A stretch of DNA of 64,000 nucleotides from NCBI GenBank assembly GCA_002418835.1, contig DIEX01000031.1, positions 103,217 through 167,216 on the forward strand. The letters are read 5' to 3'. The stretch comes from Spirochaetia bacterium UBA5763. Lineage in GTDB: Bacteria > Spirochaetota > UBA4802 > UBA5550. A model generated the notes under the pieces. The model saw nothing but the letters and a program-made list of their open reading frames with translations. It searched no databases and was not told the DNA's origin. Position numbers and translations under genes: made by a program. Positions 52,193-61,911 of the stretch are shown here, piece after piece; within the stretch, counting starts at the first letter, position 1, and each line of letters opens with the position of its first letter.

Positions 52193-53326
52193 TCAGGCAT
52201 GTTTTCTGCTTTTATCCCGGAACTGCGCGGGGGTCATTCCGTGAAATTTATAGAAAGCATTGTAGAACGAGGTTACTGTGTTAAATCCCACGGCATAAGA
52301 AACACTGAGTACAGAACGTTTGTGGTCTTCCAGGAGATAATTCTCTGATTCACGTATACGGTATTCATTGATGAATGTGTTGAAGTTTTTATTAAGCCTT
52401 TCATTCAGAATCTGAGACAACTGGTATGGTGTGATATCAAGTTCATCAGCAAGTTTCCCCAGTGTTATCTCCTCGTCGCAGAAAACTTTTTCATTCTCCA
52501 TAAGGTATGTCAGCCTTTCAAGCACGCTTTCGACATCTATTCTGTCAATCCGGGATGTTGAGTACCGGATCTTCAGCGCCTCTTCCTTAATATGACGGAT
52601 ATATCCGGGGTATCTCCATTTAAGCAGAAGTATTATGTAAATTTCACATGTCATAATCGCTGAAATTGTTTTAATAATTACAAGATAATATGTGCCGCTT
52701 TGCAGAACCAGTTTTACAACAAGAAATCCTGTTATATAAATAATGATCATGGCAAAGTTGAATGCCACAATCATTATTGAATATAATGTAGTAGTCCTTT
52801 CGATCAGCATCTTTTTTCTGTAGATCCTGACAGCATCTCTCCCGACGGCAAAGGCATATCCGCATATAATTGTCACAATTGAGAGAACTATGTAAGGGTA
52901 TGGGGGAAAGACTTTCGACTGACCACGGAGGCCTACAAAAGTCTGAAGCAGTTCAAGCTTTTCATCCCCGCTTTTAATATAAAAAGGGGCCAGTACTATC
53001 AATATGATTATTACAGGGATAAAATGGCAGAGAGAGGATCTCCTGAACCTGAAATTATCCCTTGTGAGTATCTGGTAGTAGAAATAAAGAAAAGGTGCCG
53101 AAAGATAGAGAAATGGTACATGTACCAGCGCCAGGTGAGGGTGGATGAAGAGAAATCCGGAAATCATAAACCCGTGATATATCTGCCAGATTCCAAGAGA
53201 GCATAAAAAACCGAAAATCAGAAAATGCGCATCTGTGCGCTTTCTTTCCACCAGATGGGCAGTGGCCATCGCGAGAGATAAACACCCTCCGAAAAGCGTG
53301 AAAAATTTAATTATCTCTGTCAGCAT
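52193..53326 (-). CDS. Membrane-anchored AraC-type transcriptional regulator
   Basis: 377 residues: seven or so hydrophobic segments in the first 240 residues and a cytoplasmic AraC helix-turn-helix pair (about 270-372: TLGKLADELDITPYQLSQILNE and VLSVSYAVGFNTVTSFYNAFYKFHGMTPAQFR). It probably senses a membrane signal and binds DNA from the membrane. It is the intact counterpart of the truncated gene at 9658-10422 and likely controls neighbouring lipid genes, being placed between the two MaoC-like genes. Ribosome binding site is weak. Confidence 0.8.
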   Translation of the reverse strand: MLTEIIKFFTLFGGCLSLAMATAHLVERKRTDAHFLIFGFLCSLGIWQIYHGFMISGFLFIHPHLALVHVPFLYLSAPFLYFYYQILTRDNFRFRRSSLCHFIPVIIILIVLAPFYIKSGDEKLELLQTFVGLRGQSKVFPPYPYIVLSIVTIICGYAFAVGRDAVRIYRKKMLIERTTTLYSIMIVAFNFAMIIIYITGFLVVKLVLQSGTYYLVIIKTISAIMTCEIYIILLLKWRYPGYIRHIKEEALKIRYSTSRIDRIDVESVLERLTYLMENEKVFCDEEITLGKLADELDITPYQLSQILNERLNKNFNTFINEYRIRESENYLLEDHKRSVLSVSYAVGFNTVTSFYNAFYKFHGMTPAQFRDKSRKHA

Positions 53327-53433
53327 TCAGTTTTATGATTCCGGAATATAATAACGCTATATAACTTAATTTATACAAATATTAAAAAAAAGCAATAAGT
53401 TCTTTAATCAATTGTCCGGCGGATTATACATAA

Positions 53434-54357
53434 TCATGATTCTGGAAAGAAGATGTTCCGGCATAGAGTTGTTTTTGCTTTTAAATTTTCAATCTGCCCC
53501 TGTATACAGGGTCTCGGATTATCACCGCAATATGTGTCAAATCTCAGCCTGTTATGTTGTACTTTTAATTTAATCAGGTATCTGCTGTCGAGAAAGAGCG
53601 GGCCTTTGAATGCAAGGTCGATCCGCAGCGGTGAATCCTTTTCATGCCGGGGGAGCTGCCGTATTGTATCAGCGCAGACCCACATTGCATGTGCTACATC
53701 ACGTTTCAGCCCGAAAAGGGGTGCTGCAAGCCTGGATATGTGAATCGGATTGTAGTCACCTGTTATTCGCGCGAACCGCTTTCCAATATTTTCAGGAATG
53801 TATGATTCGGCGTGTTCTTTACCGTCATAAATCGGTTTAATTATCTCTGAATGGGGTGATGGTGAATACATTGTGCCATAATTCCCTTTTTTCAGCCATG
53901 TTGTTATGCTTTCCCACAGCCTTTCACCATCACTTTTCAGCAGAATTATAAAATCAAATTCGATTCCCTGTTTAACAATACGTTTTTCACCCGTCATGAC
54001 TTCAAGTGTTAATGGCTCATTATCATCAATGGGCCTGTGACGAATAATATGATTCCGCAGGTGAAGTGAACCGATAAGCGGGATCGGAAATTCTTTCCGG
54101 CTCAACAGATGCATATACAGAGGTGATGCAAGAACATGGGGGTAAAGTACCGGAAGTTTCCCGTCATTTTTCAGGCCGCAGACCTCCCTGTAACGTATAA
54201 GGTTGTCGGGATCAGGTGTTATGTTCTCCATTCTCCCGAGCAGACGGGGGAGGGGTGATTCGTAAACTTTTCCCGGTCTGCGGGTAAGAATTATTCTCGC
54301 GTAATTCGCCAGTGATGAAGGTTTTTTACTGAAAGAGAGAATCTTGCGGCTGTTCAT
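53434..54357 (-). CDS. MaoC-like hotdog protein 2
   Basis: 307 residues, two hotdog halves. N-terminal half: GLKNDGKLPVLYPHVLASPLYMHLLSRKEFP; C-terminal half: YIPENIGKRFARITGDYNPIHISRLAAPLFGLKRDVAHAMWV, carrying the MaoC D and H (GDYNPIH). It resembles FAS-linked R-specific dehydratase-like proteins. I chose ATG 54357 because AGGAG lies 7 nt upstream; the frame to 54375 would add six residues. It is the last gene of a likely operon with the FN3 lipoprotein and the FadL-family protein. Confidence 0.78.
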   Translation of the reverse strand: MNSRKILSFSKKPSSLANYARIILTRRPGKVYESPLPRLLGRMENITPDPDNLIRYREVCGLKNDGKLPVLYPHVLASPLYMHLLSRKEFPIPLIGSLHLRNHIIRHRPIDDNEPLTLEVMTGEKRIVKQGIEFDFIILLKSDGERLWESITTWLKKGNYGTMYSPSPHSEIIKPIYDGKEHAESYIPENIGKRFARITGDYNPIHISRLAAPLFGLKRDVAHAMWVCADTIRQLPRHEKDSPLRIDLAFKGPLFLDSRYLIKLKVQHNRLRFDTYCGDNPRPCIQGQIENLKAKTTLCRNIFFPES

Positions 54358-54385
54358 ATGAATGCTCCTGTGCATGATTTTTAGT

Positions 54386-56206
54386 CTACCAGATTACATA
54401 AATATCTTCTGCCGAAGTAAAAGCACTGGATGTTACTTCATTAAATGCCTGAACTTTGTAGTGATGGATTACACCCCATCTTAAGTCTGAATCAGTAAAT
54501 GTTATACCATCAGTGGATGTAAGGTCTTTCCACGAAATGGAATAAACATCAATTTTACGCTGGATTCTATAAAAAACTGCACCTTTCGCAGCAGTCCAAT
54601 TGATAGTAATATGTTTACTGCTTTTATCATAGTTCAGAGTTAAACCGGTTGGTGTTGCGAAAACAGTATTACCCGTTGCGTACGAACTCCTGTCGCTCTC
54701 ACCGCTGACATTTACAGCAGTTATCCTGTAGTAATATGTTTTACCCACAAAGATTGACGGGTATTCATCTGTATAAGATAATCCTGTCAGACCTGATGCT
54801 ATGAGGTTGTATGTGCCGTCTGCGGATTCTGCCCTGTAGAGTCTGTATGACTCAGCTCCTGCTGTTGAAGACCAGTTTAATATTATTAGAGCATCAGTTC
54901 TGTTTGTTGTGGCCTCAAATCCCGCCGGTACTGCCGGGATTTGAGGCATGGCATATCCTTCATCTGAAATACTTTTATAGCTTTCAACAGAATCAATTCC
55001 GGAACTCCATGCTGTCACTTTGTAAAAATAATGCGTAACAGGATATGGCGGTTTATCAATGAAAGATGTCATTAATATTTTATTAACACCGGATACAAGT
55101 GTATATATGCCGTTTATCGTTTCGCACCTGTATACAGAATACCCTGAAGCTCCGTTTACGGGAGACCATGTTAAAGTAACTGTGTCGTAGTTTCCATCTG
55201 AAGCTGCGACATTAATTGGAGCAGCTGTCTGAACAGGTGCGCCGGATTCTATTTTACCTGAAACGCCAATGCTTCTTTCACTTTCCCCGCCGGAGCTAAG
55301 TGCTGTAACAATATAATAATACGTTACATCAGGTAAAGCTGTTACATCTTCAAAGAGAAGTTCTGTGATATTTTCAGCAATGATAGCATATTCCCCTGCT
55401 GTGCCCTTTTCATCCGGCGCCCTGTAAATATTATAGGTTACATCTTTTAGTGATCTGTTCCATGTGACTTCGACTTTGTTGCCGTAAGTTCCATAAGTTG
55501 CTTTTAAGCCTGTGGGGGAAGCCGGTACATCCTCAAGAGCTATGCCATGAACTGGTTCACCGGGGTCACTTTCACCTTCAGAATTTATAGCTATAACCTG
55601 GTAGTAATACTTTTTATCTCTTGTGAGTAAGGATTCATCTTTATATTCTGTCTGTGTCGATGGTAAATCCGCAGCAAGTCCGGTATATGTACCGTCAGGT
55701 GAATCTGACCTCAGCACTTTGTATGAATCAGTTTGCGGTACAGAAGACCAGTCTATTGTAATATATCCTATTTTATCAGATGATGCTGTTACTCTTTCCG
55801 GTGAAAATGGTTTTCCTGTATGAGCAAATCCCATGGCATCGATACTGGGGGAGCTCCATGTTGTTCCACTCCCTGCGGCAACCTTGTAGTAGTAAACCCT
55901 GTTAGGTGTAACTTTATTATCTATGTAATACAGGGTTTTGATGTTCGATGCCACTACGCGGAACTGGTCCCTGTTATCAACCGATTTGTAAATGACGTAA
56001 TATTCGGCTCCGTCAGCGGCATCCCAGACAACTTTAACACTGGAGTTAAATTCACCTTCAGTTGCTGTGATTCTGGAGGGAGTGTGAGGTGCTCTCCCCG
56101 CGCCGGGATCTGCACTGTCACCGCTCTCTCCCCCTCCGCAGGAAAAGGATAAGGCAACTGCTGCAACCAGTGGCATCAGAAATATTTTAAAATTTATAAG
56201 TTTCAT
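54386..56206 (-). CDS. Surface lipoprotein with six fibronectin type III domains
   Basis: 606 residues. The signal peptide ends in a lipobox (LSFSC, Cys23) followed by a glycine-serine linker. Six FN3 repeats of about 90 residues follow (from about 45, 135, 225, 320, 415 and 510), each with a PxxP-x-G-like start, a W in the B strand (VVWDAADGA, IDWSSVP, VTWNRS, LTWSPVN, LNWSST, INWTAA) and a Y-Y-Y-K/R/Q-V ending. It should sit at the cell surface and bind another protein or polymer. It is the third gene of the cluster with the cadherin-like lipoprotein and the FadL-family barrel. AGGAG precedes the ATG. Confidence 0.88.
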   Translation of the reverse strand: MKLINFKIFLMPLVAAVALSFSCGGGESGDSADPGAGRAPHTPSRITATEGEFNSSVKVVWDAADGAEYYVIYKSVDNRDQFRVVASNIKTLYYIDNKVTPNRVYYYKVAAGSGTTWSSPSIDAMGFAHTGKPFSPERVTASSDKIGYITIDWSSVPQTDSYKVLRSDSPDGTYTGLAADLPSTQTEYKDESLLTRDKKYYYQVIAINSEGESDPGEPVHGIALEDVPASPTGLKATYGTYGNKVEVTWNRSLKDVTYNIYRAPDEKGTAGEYAIIAENITELLFEDVTALPDVTYYYIVTALSSGGESERSIGVSGKIESGAPVQTAAPINVAASDGNYDTVTLTWSPVNGASGYSVYRCETINGIYTLVSGVNKILMTSFIDKPPYPVTHYFYKVTAWSSGIDSVESYKSISDEGYAMPQIPAVPAGFEATTNRTDALIILNWSSTAGAESYRLYRAESADGTYNLIASGLTGLSYTDEYPSIFVGKTYYYRITAVNVSGESDRSSYATGNTVFATPTGLTLNYDKSSKHITINWTAAKGAVFYRIQRKIDVYSISWKDLTSTDGITFTDSDLRWGVIHHYKVQAFNEVTSSAFTSAEDIYVIW

Positions 56207-56236
56207 AAATCCCTCTCCTGCTGACAGTTTTTCATT

Positions 56237-57862
56237 TTAAGCATTTATATTTTTCGGTTTACTCTTCTTTTTATTGCCGGATTTACTTTTATCCGGTTGT
56301 TTCTCTTCAGTTCTGTTTTTTGTTTCTTCAGAGTAACTGCTTTCCTGAATCCTGTATGTAATTCCTATAGCAATACTGTATCGTTTTTCATCGTAATCCT
56401 TACGCAGGTAGCTTAATGTGGGTTGACTTACGTTTACATATTCTGTTGTATAAGCGGTTGCAGGGATGAATATCTGGTAAAAGGCTCCTATGTTTAAATC
56501 TATTTGATCATCAACATGGAATAGGGCTCCCCCTCCAATCTGATGTGAATTCAGCAGCGGATCAGCTTCAGTTCTTTTGTCAGGTTTTATTCCGAATTCG
56601 TTATATAAATAACCGATACTAAGTGTGACTTTCGGGCTAAGGATAAACTCAGCACCTCCACCAGCCTGATAACCGGTATTGTAATCTTTCTCTCTTCCGC
56701 CGAGATCACGGTTTTTCCGGAAGGACAATTGGGCTGATGAGAGGAGGTTAAGCCAGTCAAACAGCATATATGACAGTCCGAAGTTCAGGGTAGAGGGGTA
56801 TGTAACCTTCAAGGTTTTATCTCCGTTCCCTTTTTCGTAAGTCATATCTTTTCCCGATGAACCGTCTTTAAATATGTTCAGATTTCCGCTCTTTTCTATG
56901 AGGGAGGGTGCAATGAATTTGTTGGTTTTCTTCTCAAGTTCCATTGGAGGGTAATACTCGAATCTGAATGCGGCTTCCAGACCTTTAAGTGCGGAGATGA
57001 TCGTCCCGGCCCTGAAGTGAGTGCTAAGTATCAGGCCTGTACCAAAACCTGATGTATCTGTATCTATATCCCATCTGTTTTCAGTAACAGGAATACTTTC
57101 CAGTACAGGCCCGGAGCCCTGGTCTACAACGAAATTGATATTATTTATGCCAACTTTCATATTCCCCTCAGCGTGAATAAATCTCAAGCCGCCTCCTGCG
57201 GAAATCCAGTTTGCAACCTGGTATGCGCCGCCGACAGTGATTCCTATATACATTTCGTTTCTGACGGCTTCTGCATTCCGGGTATACTGTATGAGTTTGT
57301 AGGCAGGATCAAATTCTGTTTCTTTACTAAGAAGGTTGCCCCAATCCATGACAGCAAGTCCATCGGGGTATGTCATGTCAGTGGCAGCCTGCATTACTGC
57401 TATATCGAAAAACAGGGCAAGGTTTTCCTGTTTCCAGACTATGTCAATTCCGGGAACTATAGGAGCTGTAAGTTCCGCCGGATACTCTTCAGTAAGACAA
57501 TTATTAAAATCAGCTTTTTTATGTGGCGGGGACACAGGTATAGTTTCAGTATTAAGTTTCTGAAGTCCGTAGAAATCCATGCTATGCGTTCGTTTCACGT
57601 AATATGTCTGGCTTGAAAAGGATATATGCAGTCCGTTCTTTGTCATAAACGCGAGTCCGGCAGGGTTGTAGAATGCTGCATCAGGATCTGTTGATGTATT
57701 CCGGTTCAGTGTCCGTACATATTCAGCGGAGTGATTGGTCATTATCCCATCCTCCTGATGCAGTTCACTTCCTGCCGTATCCATCGAAAGTATTATTAAT
57801 ATCTGGATTATAAATAAAGCTGTCGTACAATTGCCGCGGAACTGTTTTCTTCGTTTTTTCAT
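56237..57862 (-). CDS. FadL/OmpP1/TodX-family outer-membrane transporter
   Basis: 541 residues with an N-terminal signal segment (about 12-33). The N-terminal plug has AYVRTLNRNTSTDPDAAFYNPAGLAFM, with the NPAGL motif of the OmpP1/FadL/TodX family, followed by a long beta-barrel and a lysine-rich C-terminal tail (EEKQPDKSKSGNKKKSKPKN), which is unusual for a barrel that normally ends in a phenylalanine. The family imports hydrophobic compounds such as long-chain fatty acids across the outer membrane. The neighbouring lipoproteins and MaoC-like enzyme suggest fatty-acid-like uptake. GGAAGG lies before the ATG. Confidence 0.85.
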   Translation of the reverse strand: MKKRRKQFRGNCTTALFIIQILIILSMDTAGSELHQEDGIMTNHSAEYVRTLNRNTSTDPDAAFYNPAGLAFMTKNGLHISFSSQTYYVKRTHSMDFYGLQKLNTETIPVSPPHKKADFNNCLTEEYPAELTAPIVPGIDIVWKQENLALFFDIAVMQAATDMTYPDGLAVMDWGNLLSKETEFDPAYKLIQYTRNAEAVRNEMYIGITVGGAYQVANWISAGGGLRFIHAEGNMKVGINNINFVVDQGSGPVLESIPVTENRWDIDTDTSGFGTGLILSTHFRAGTIISALKGLEAAFRFEYYPPMELEKKTNKFIAPSLIEKSGNLNIFKDGSSGKDMTYEKGNGDKTLKVTYPSTLNFGLSYMLFDWLNLLSSAQLSFRKNRDLGGREKDYNTGYQAGGGAEFILSPKVTLSIGYLYNEFGIKPDKRTEADPLLNSHQIGGGALFHVDDQIDLNIGAFYQIFIPATAYTTEYVNVSQPTLSYLRKDYDEKRYSIAIGITYRIQESSYSEETKNRTEEKQPDKSKSGNKKKSKPKNINA

Positions 57863-57885
57863 TTATTAACCTTCCGTGTTATTTT

Positions 57886-59787
57886 TTACTGTCCGTCATT
57901 CCAGCTTGTACTCCAGTCGTAACTGTCAGTGAATGGATAAGGTTTAGATGATTTGAAAATCTGTCTGTTCGTTGTTCCCATATATGTAATGTCAGTATAG
58001 GAATCTGATGCTTCTACGGTTTCTCCTCCATCAACCTTTATGTGGTATCCCAGGGTTGCGGCGTCCTCACCCTCGGCAGTTCTTACGTAGAATATTGTTC
58101 CCGGTTTGGTGCAGTTATACCCGTCTTTTGTAGCGACTCCGTCTAATTTCGCCTCCTGAGTACCGTTCGCGATAAAACCGCCATCGTTATACTTAAAACC
58201 GAGTTTACCGTCGTTGTAATTTGTAAGAGCAATGGTGCTTGTTGGCGACAGAGTGATAGACCAGTTCATAGTGCCGCTTACGAGTCCGCTTACTTTCTTG
58301 GAATTACCCCCTGCGGATGGTTTAGGTTCCCATCTGCCGGACTTTGATTTATCAAGAGAGGGAGCATATATTCCCCAGTAGAACTCGTCAATATTCAGAA
58401 GTTTAGCATAAACTGTATATTTTTTCTGTGTTGTATTATCACCGGCCACTACAGTGATATCAATCTTTGTGACCAGTCCGTACTTGAGTGGTATAACTGC
58501 TGCCGATGTACCGCTACTGAAGTCTGAAGAAACTGAAACCCCGTCAGCTGCAAAACTGATAGCTTTTACAGTGCTGTCCTCGGCAGTCGCAGTTATCTTG
58601 ATTGAGTCAAAGCCGTATATCACTGTGCAGTATTCATTTACAGTGCTGCTGAAGCCTGTCTGTTCCGGATTGTGGTACGATGCGCCCCGTACAAATGATC
58701 CGGGGTATAGCGGCCTGTAACTCTTTGTGCCCATCATCACCGTAATCCCTGAAAGATTGGGATTATCACTCCCCTGCAGGCTGTTCGCGTTGATCGTGTA
58801 AGTGGTTGAGCCTCCGCCGGATGCGGTGACAAGCACAGTGATTACGCTTATAACTCCGGGTGGAAGCGGGATAGGGGAGGTGTTGCTGACATCAGAGCCG
58901 TTAAGTTTAATGCTCACAACTGAATTTGCAGATTCAGCAACAGCAGAAAGATTAACAGGATTCATTGTTGAAGATACATCGATATTGTACGATGTTATAT
59001 CAGGATCAAAAATCCTGTCAAATTCCCCTCCGGCAATGGAGAGAACCGCAAGTCCTGATGATGTCGTTGATTCGCTCTGCCGTATTATGGTAATGGTGTA
59101 TGTATCCTCTGTTTTGCCGTCTGGAGCTATCCCCTTTATTTTTATTATGTTTATTCCCTGGTTTAAACTGATTGCTGATGTATCAGTAATTTTTATATTG
59201 TTTACTCTTACTTCGGTTTTCGCCCCTTCAGATTCAACGGCAGGCACCGCGACTAATGAAATTACTGATGCCGTAGTCATTGCTGTGAAATTTCTGTTTG
59301 AACCTGATGCATCAAATTCCGGTGCAAGTGAAATTCCATATATTGACAATTGAGAAAGTTTTGCGACTGAGTAATTTTCTGAGCATCTTATAACGTAGAT
59401 GGTATAAATAAGTTCCTGGCCATCTTCAGCTATTACCTTTATATGAATTGTGTTTGAGCCGACTTCCAGTGATATTGGATTAGAAGCAGAGTTATCATAA
59501 AGTTTTTCATCACCAATAAAGATTTCGGACCACGGGTGATTTGCAGCAGTTGTAACAGATATTGAATCTGTTGTGTAAGGGACTTCGAGGTAGTTAATCC
59601 AGTCTTCGGAGTTAAACGGATATCTTAGTGTTCCCTCAGAAAAAGAGAGGCTTTTTATAAAGTAGTCGGAGCTGAGGCCATCTTCAATTTCTGTTGCCGG
59701 CATGCCCCCGATGCTGCTTTCGCATCCGGTAAGAGCTACTATGGTTAATAATGATACTGCCATAAGAATCCGTTTTATATTATTCAT
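57886..59787 (-). CDS. Lipoprotein with repeated cadherin-like beta-sandwich domains
   Basis: 633 residues. Lipobox LTGC (Cys22), then four cadherin-like (PF12733-type) repeats of about 90 residues, each starting with an L-S-I/F-S/G-G pattern (LSFSEGTLRYPF, LSIYGISLAPEF, LSIAGGEFDRIF and the variant LSGITVMMG) and ending in a TYTIxxIR-like strand. The final 150 residues (from SLDKSKSGRWEPKP) form a separate beta-rich domain. It is a surface protein, first in the operon with the FadL-family barrel. GGAGG lies 5 nt before the ATG, and a TetR-like operator overlaps the leader at 59802-59815. Confidence 0.82.
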   Translation of the reverse strand: MNNIKRILMAVSLLTIVALTGCESSIGGMPATEIEDGLSSDYFIKSLSFSEGTLRYPFNSEDWINYLEVPYTTDSISVTTAANHPWSEIFIGDEKLYDNSASNPISLEVGSNTIHIKVIAEDGQELIYTIYVIRCSENYSVAKLSQLSIYGISLAPEFDASGSNRNFTAMTTASVISLVAVPAVESEGAKTEVRVNNIKITDTSAISLNQGINIIKIKGIAPDGKTEDTYTITIIRQSESTTSSGLAVLSIAGGEFDRIFDPDITSYNIDVSSTMNPVNLSAVAESANSVVSIKLNGSDVSNTSPIPLPPGVISVITVLVTASGGGSTTYTINANSLQGSDNPNLSGITVMMGTKSYRPLYPGSFVRGASYHNPEQTGFSSTVNEYCTVIYGFDSIKITATAEDSTVKAISFAADGVSVSSDFSSGTSAAVIPLKYGLVTKIDITVVAGDNTTQKKYTVYAKLLNIDEFYWGIYAPSLDKSKSGRWEPKPSAGGNSKKVSGLVSGTMNWSITLSPTSTIALTNYNDGKLGFKYNDGGFIANGTQEAKLDGVATKDGYNCTKPGTIFYVRTAEGEDAATLGYHIKVDGGETVEASDSYTDITYMGTTNRQIFKSSKPYPFTDSYDWSTSWNDGQ

Positions 59788-59801
59788 AAAACCTCCGTAA
59801 A

Positions 59802-59815
59802 ACCGACTCGTCAGT
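59802..59815. promoter_or_regulatory. TetR-type operator before the surface operon
   Basis: ACCGACTCGTCAGT, an imperfect palindrome of the form ACYGAC-NN-GTCRGT, 15 bp upstream of the cadherin-like gene start. Its half GAGTCGGT recurs at 60760-60767 before the tetR gene. Confidence 0.55.
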
Positions 59816-60039
59816 TCTTGAAAATATACTAATATATCGTTTTCGTGTCAAATTTTTTATAATTTTTTTTAGATTATGTAAGCTTTTAATGTTAAATTCT
59901 TATTAGTGATAAGATTTCATATTGTAGAATCTTTGATTGTCTAAAAAACGACGTTCATAATGTTAACTGTACATATTTTTTTAAGTGTCAACAGCACTAT
60001 TGCGGGGGTGGAGTGTTACGAAAGAATAATTATCGGCTG

Positions 60040-60675
60040 TCAGTTCTTTTCAGGCTGGTACATATTCAGTGTATTTTCTATGACCTTGACCATTTCATCT
60101 GTAAGGCTGTCCATGTCATGAATATTGTAGTTCTGTTTTTTAAGGACGAAGTAAAAGTAGGAGATTCTTAAAACACCGCCAAGAATTACATTTCCTGCAA
60201 AATCGATGTTCAGGCTGCTGCTAATATGTCCGAACTGTTGTCCGATTTTAATGTCATCCACAATGGCTTTCATTACAGAATCCTCGAAAATGCGTACAAC
60301 ATGTTCAATAACATCATTAAGGCCGCTGCTCATGCGGAGAATTATATTTGCCCTGTCCTGGTTTTCAGCGAAGAAAGCCATAGTTTTAGCTATCCTGTGC
60401 CGCAGGTAAGCTCTTGCGTAATCCTGACCTGTGCCCTGGCCCATGAAGTCGTTAAGGTTCAACGCGACCTTGTTCTCCCATTCGACTACATATTTCTCAA
60501 TAAGAGATATGTAAAGGCTTTCCTTGTTTCTGAAATACTGGTATATTGTACCCTTTGCAATCTGCGCGAGTTTTGAAATATCAGAAACCTGGGACTCATA
60601 GTATCCCTTTCTGGAAAAAGCTTTTTCTGCGCAGATGAGGATGTGTTCTTTGGTCTGTTCACCTTTTTTAAGCAT
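60040..60675 (-). CDS. TetR/AcrR-family regulator
   Basis: 211 residues. The N-terminal helix-turn-helix is typical: TKEHILICAEKAFSRKGYYESQVSDISKLAQIAKGTIYQYFRNKESLY. The ligand-binding part (about 60-205) is alpha-helical and has a size suited to a medium hydrophobic ligand. It probably represses its own gene and the adjacent surface/lipid operon. The operator candidate before it contains the same half-site as that before the cadherin-like gene. ATG 60675 follows AAAGGCCGCATAA. Confidence 0.88.
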   Translation of the reverse strand: MLKKGEQTKEHILICAEKAFSRKGYYESQVSDISKLAQIAKGTIYQYFRNKESLYISLIEKYVVEWENKVALNLNDFMGQGTGQDYARAYLRHRIAKTMAFFAENQDRANIILRMSSGLNDVIEHVVRIFEDSVMKAIVDDIKIGQQFGHISSSLNIDFAGNVILGGVLRISYFYFVLKKQNYNIHDMDSLTDEMVKVIENTLNMYQPEKN

Positions 60676-60729
60676 TTATGCGGCCTTTTAGTTTTGATAT
60701 AAAATAGTGATTTTGAATTTATTATGCCA

Positions 60730-60767
60730 CTGACAAAAGCTACAATTGTCAGAAAAAATGAGTCGGT
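60730..60767. promoter_or_regulatory. Operator region upstream of tetR
   Basis: CTGACA-N11-TGTCAG (60730-60752) followed by GAGTCGGT (60760-60767). The latter also occurs at 59802-59815 in inverse form. The rest of the 60676-61031 gap is AT-rich and holds no recognisable gene. Confidence 0.45.
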
Positions 60768-61031
60768 AAATTTTAATAAAACTGTTCATAATTATAAAGC
60801 ATATGCGGATGATTGGCAAGTTATTTATTGTAAAAATTATTTCAGTTGAGATTGTTGTTATTTTGGGAGTGAATCCCGGGGCCTGTTATTCAGTAAATCC
60901 CGGACCCTGATTATGCCCTGAGTTGCTTTTCATTCAATTATTAACTTGACTTTCATTATTTCAGGGTGTCTGTTTCGGAATAAGCGGAACAAACCTGCCG
61001 TATCAATGACTGAAATAACAGGATTAATTTT

Positions 61032-61835
61032 ATGAACAAGGAAATTCTTCATTTCGCTCACGCGAACGGATTCCCCGGCGGAAGTTATAATAAGCTGCTT
61101 AGCCGCTTCCGGGAAAAATTTGAAGTTATTGCCATAGACCGGTTGGGTCATAATCCTGATTATCCCGTGAATAACAACTGGACTAACCTTGCGGATGAGC
61201 TGATTGCTTTTCTCGAAAACAATTCCGTTTCACCTGTTATAGGGGTGGGGCATTCTCTTGGGAGCCTTGTTACATTTATTGCAGCATATAAAAGGCCTGA
61301 TCTTTTCAAAGCGCTCATTATGCTGGATCCCCCTTTTGTTACAGGGGTATGGGGGCTGATTTTCCGATTTCTCAAGTTCACCGGTTTTGCAGACAGGATA
61401 ACGCCGGCAGGCCAGTCCAGCGGCAGAAGGTCGGTCTGGAGAGACATGAGGGAAGCTGAAGCTTATTTTATGTCGAAAAAACTTTTTCAGCAGTTTCATC
61501 CTTCATCACTCAACGATTATATCGAACATGGCATTAACCCCTGCGATGATGGTTTATGCCTCTCCTATGACGTTTCCACTGAAGTAAAAATTTTTCAGAC
61601 AATGCCTGATAATATCGGTTCATACAGCAGGCCTCTTGATATTCCGGGTGCACTTATTTACGGGGAGACAAGTCATGCGGTACATCTTCCTACATTGATA
61701 AAGTTTACGAAACGGCACGGTTTTAATCTATGTACATCCCCTGGCGGACACCTCTTCCCCCTTGAGAAACCTGATGAAGCTGCTGATGTTATAGAGAGGG
61801 AGCTGCAAGGTATTCTTTATAATCTTTCTGCTTAA
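61032..61835 (+). CDS. Alpha/beta hydrolase 2
   Basis: 267 residues. Alpha/beta-hydrolase features: HAHANGFPGGSYNKLL-type oxyanion loop, nucleophile Ser in GVGHSLGSLVTF, and catalytic His in SPGGHLFPLEKPDEA. A cap region lies at about 125-195. The likely substrate is an ester or thioester. It is divergent from tetR and stands before a polysaccharide gene pair, 76 bp away. The ATG is preceded by ACAGGATTAATTT. Confidence 0.8.
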   Translation: MNKEILHFAHANGFPGGSYNKLLSRFREKFEVIAIDRLGHNPDYPVNNNWTNLADELIAFLENNSVSPVIGVGHSLGSLVTFIAAYKRPDLFKALIMLDPPFVTGVWGLIFRFLKFTGFADRITPAGQSSGRRSVWRDMREAEAYFMSKKLFQQFHPSSLNDYIEHGINPCDDGLCLSYDVSTEVKIFQTMPDNIGSYSRPLDIPGALIYGETSHAVHLPTLIKFTKRHGFNLCTSPGGHLFPLEKPDEAADVIERELQGILYNLSA

Positions 61836-61911
61836 AAGACTTCGTCGAAAAGTAATTCTCTCCAACACGGTCTCTTCCAGGCCGATAATGATAAAGAGGT
61901 AGCAATAATTT

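Noticed and set aside
60790..60830. Sigma-54 promoter in the tetR-hydrolase gap (TTGGCAAG)
   Set aside because: The GC doublet of the -12 box is missing at the required distance.
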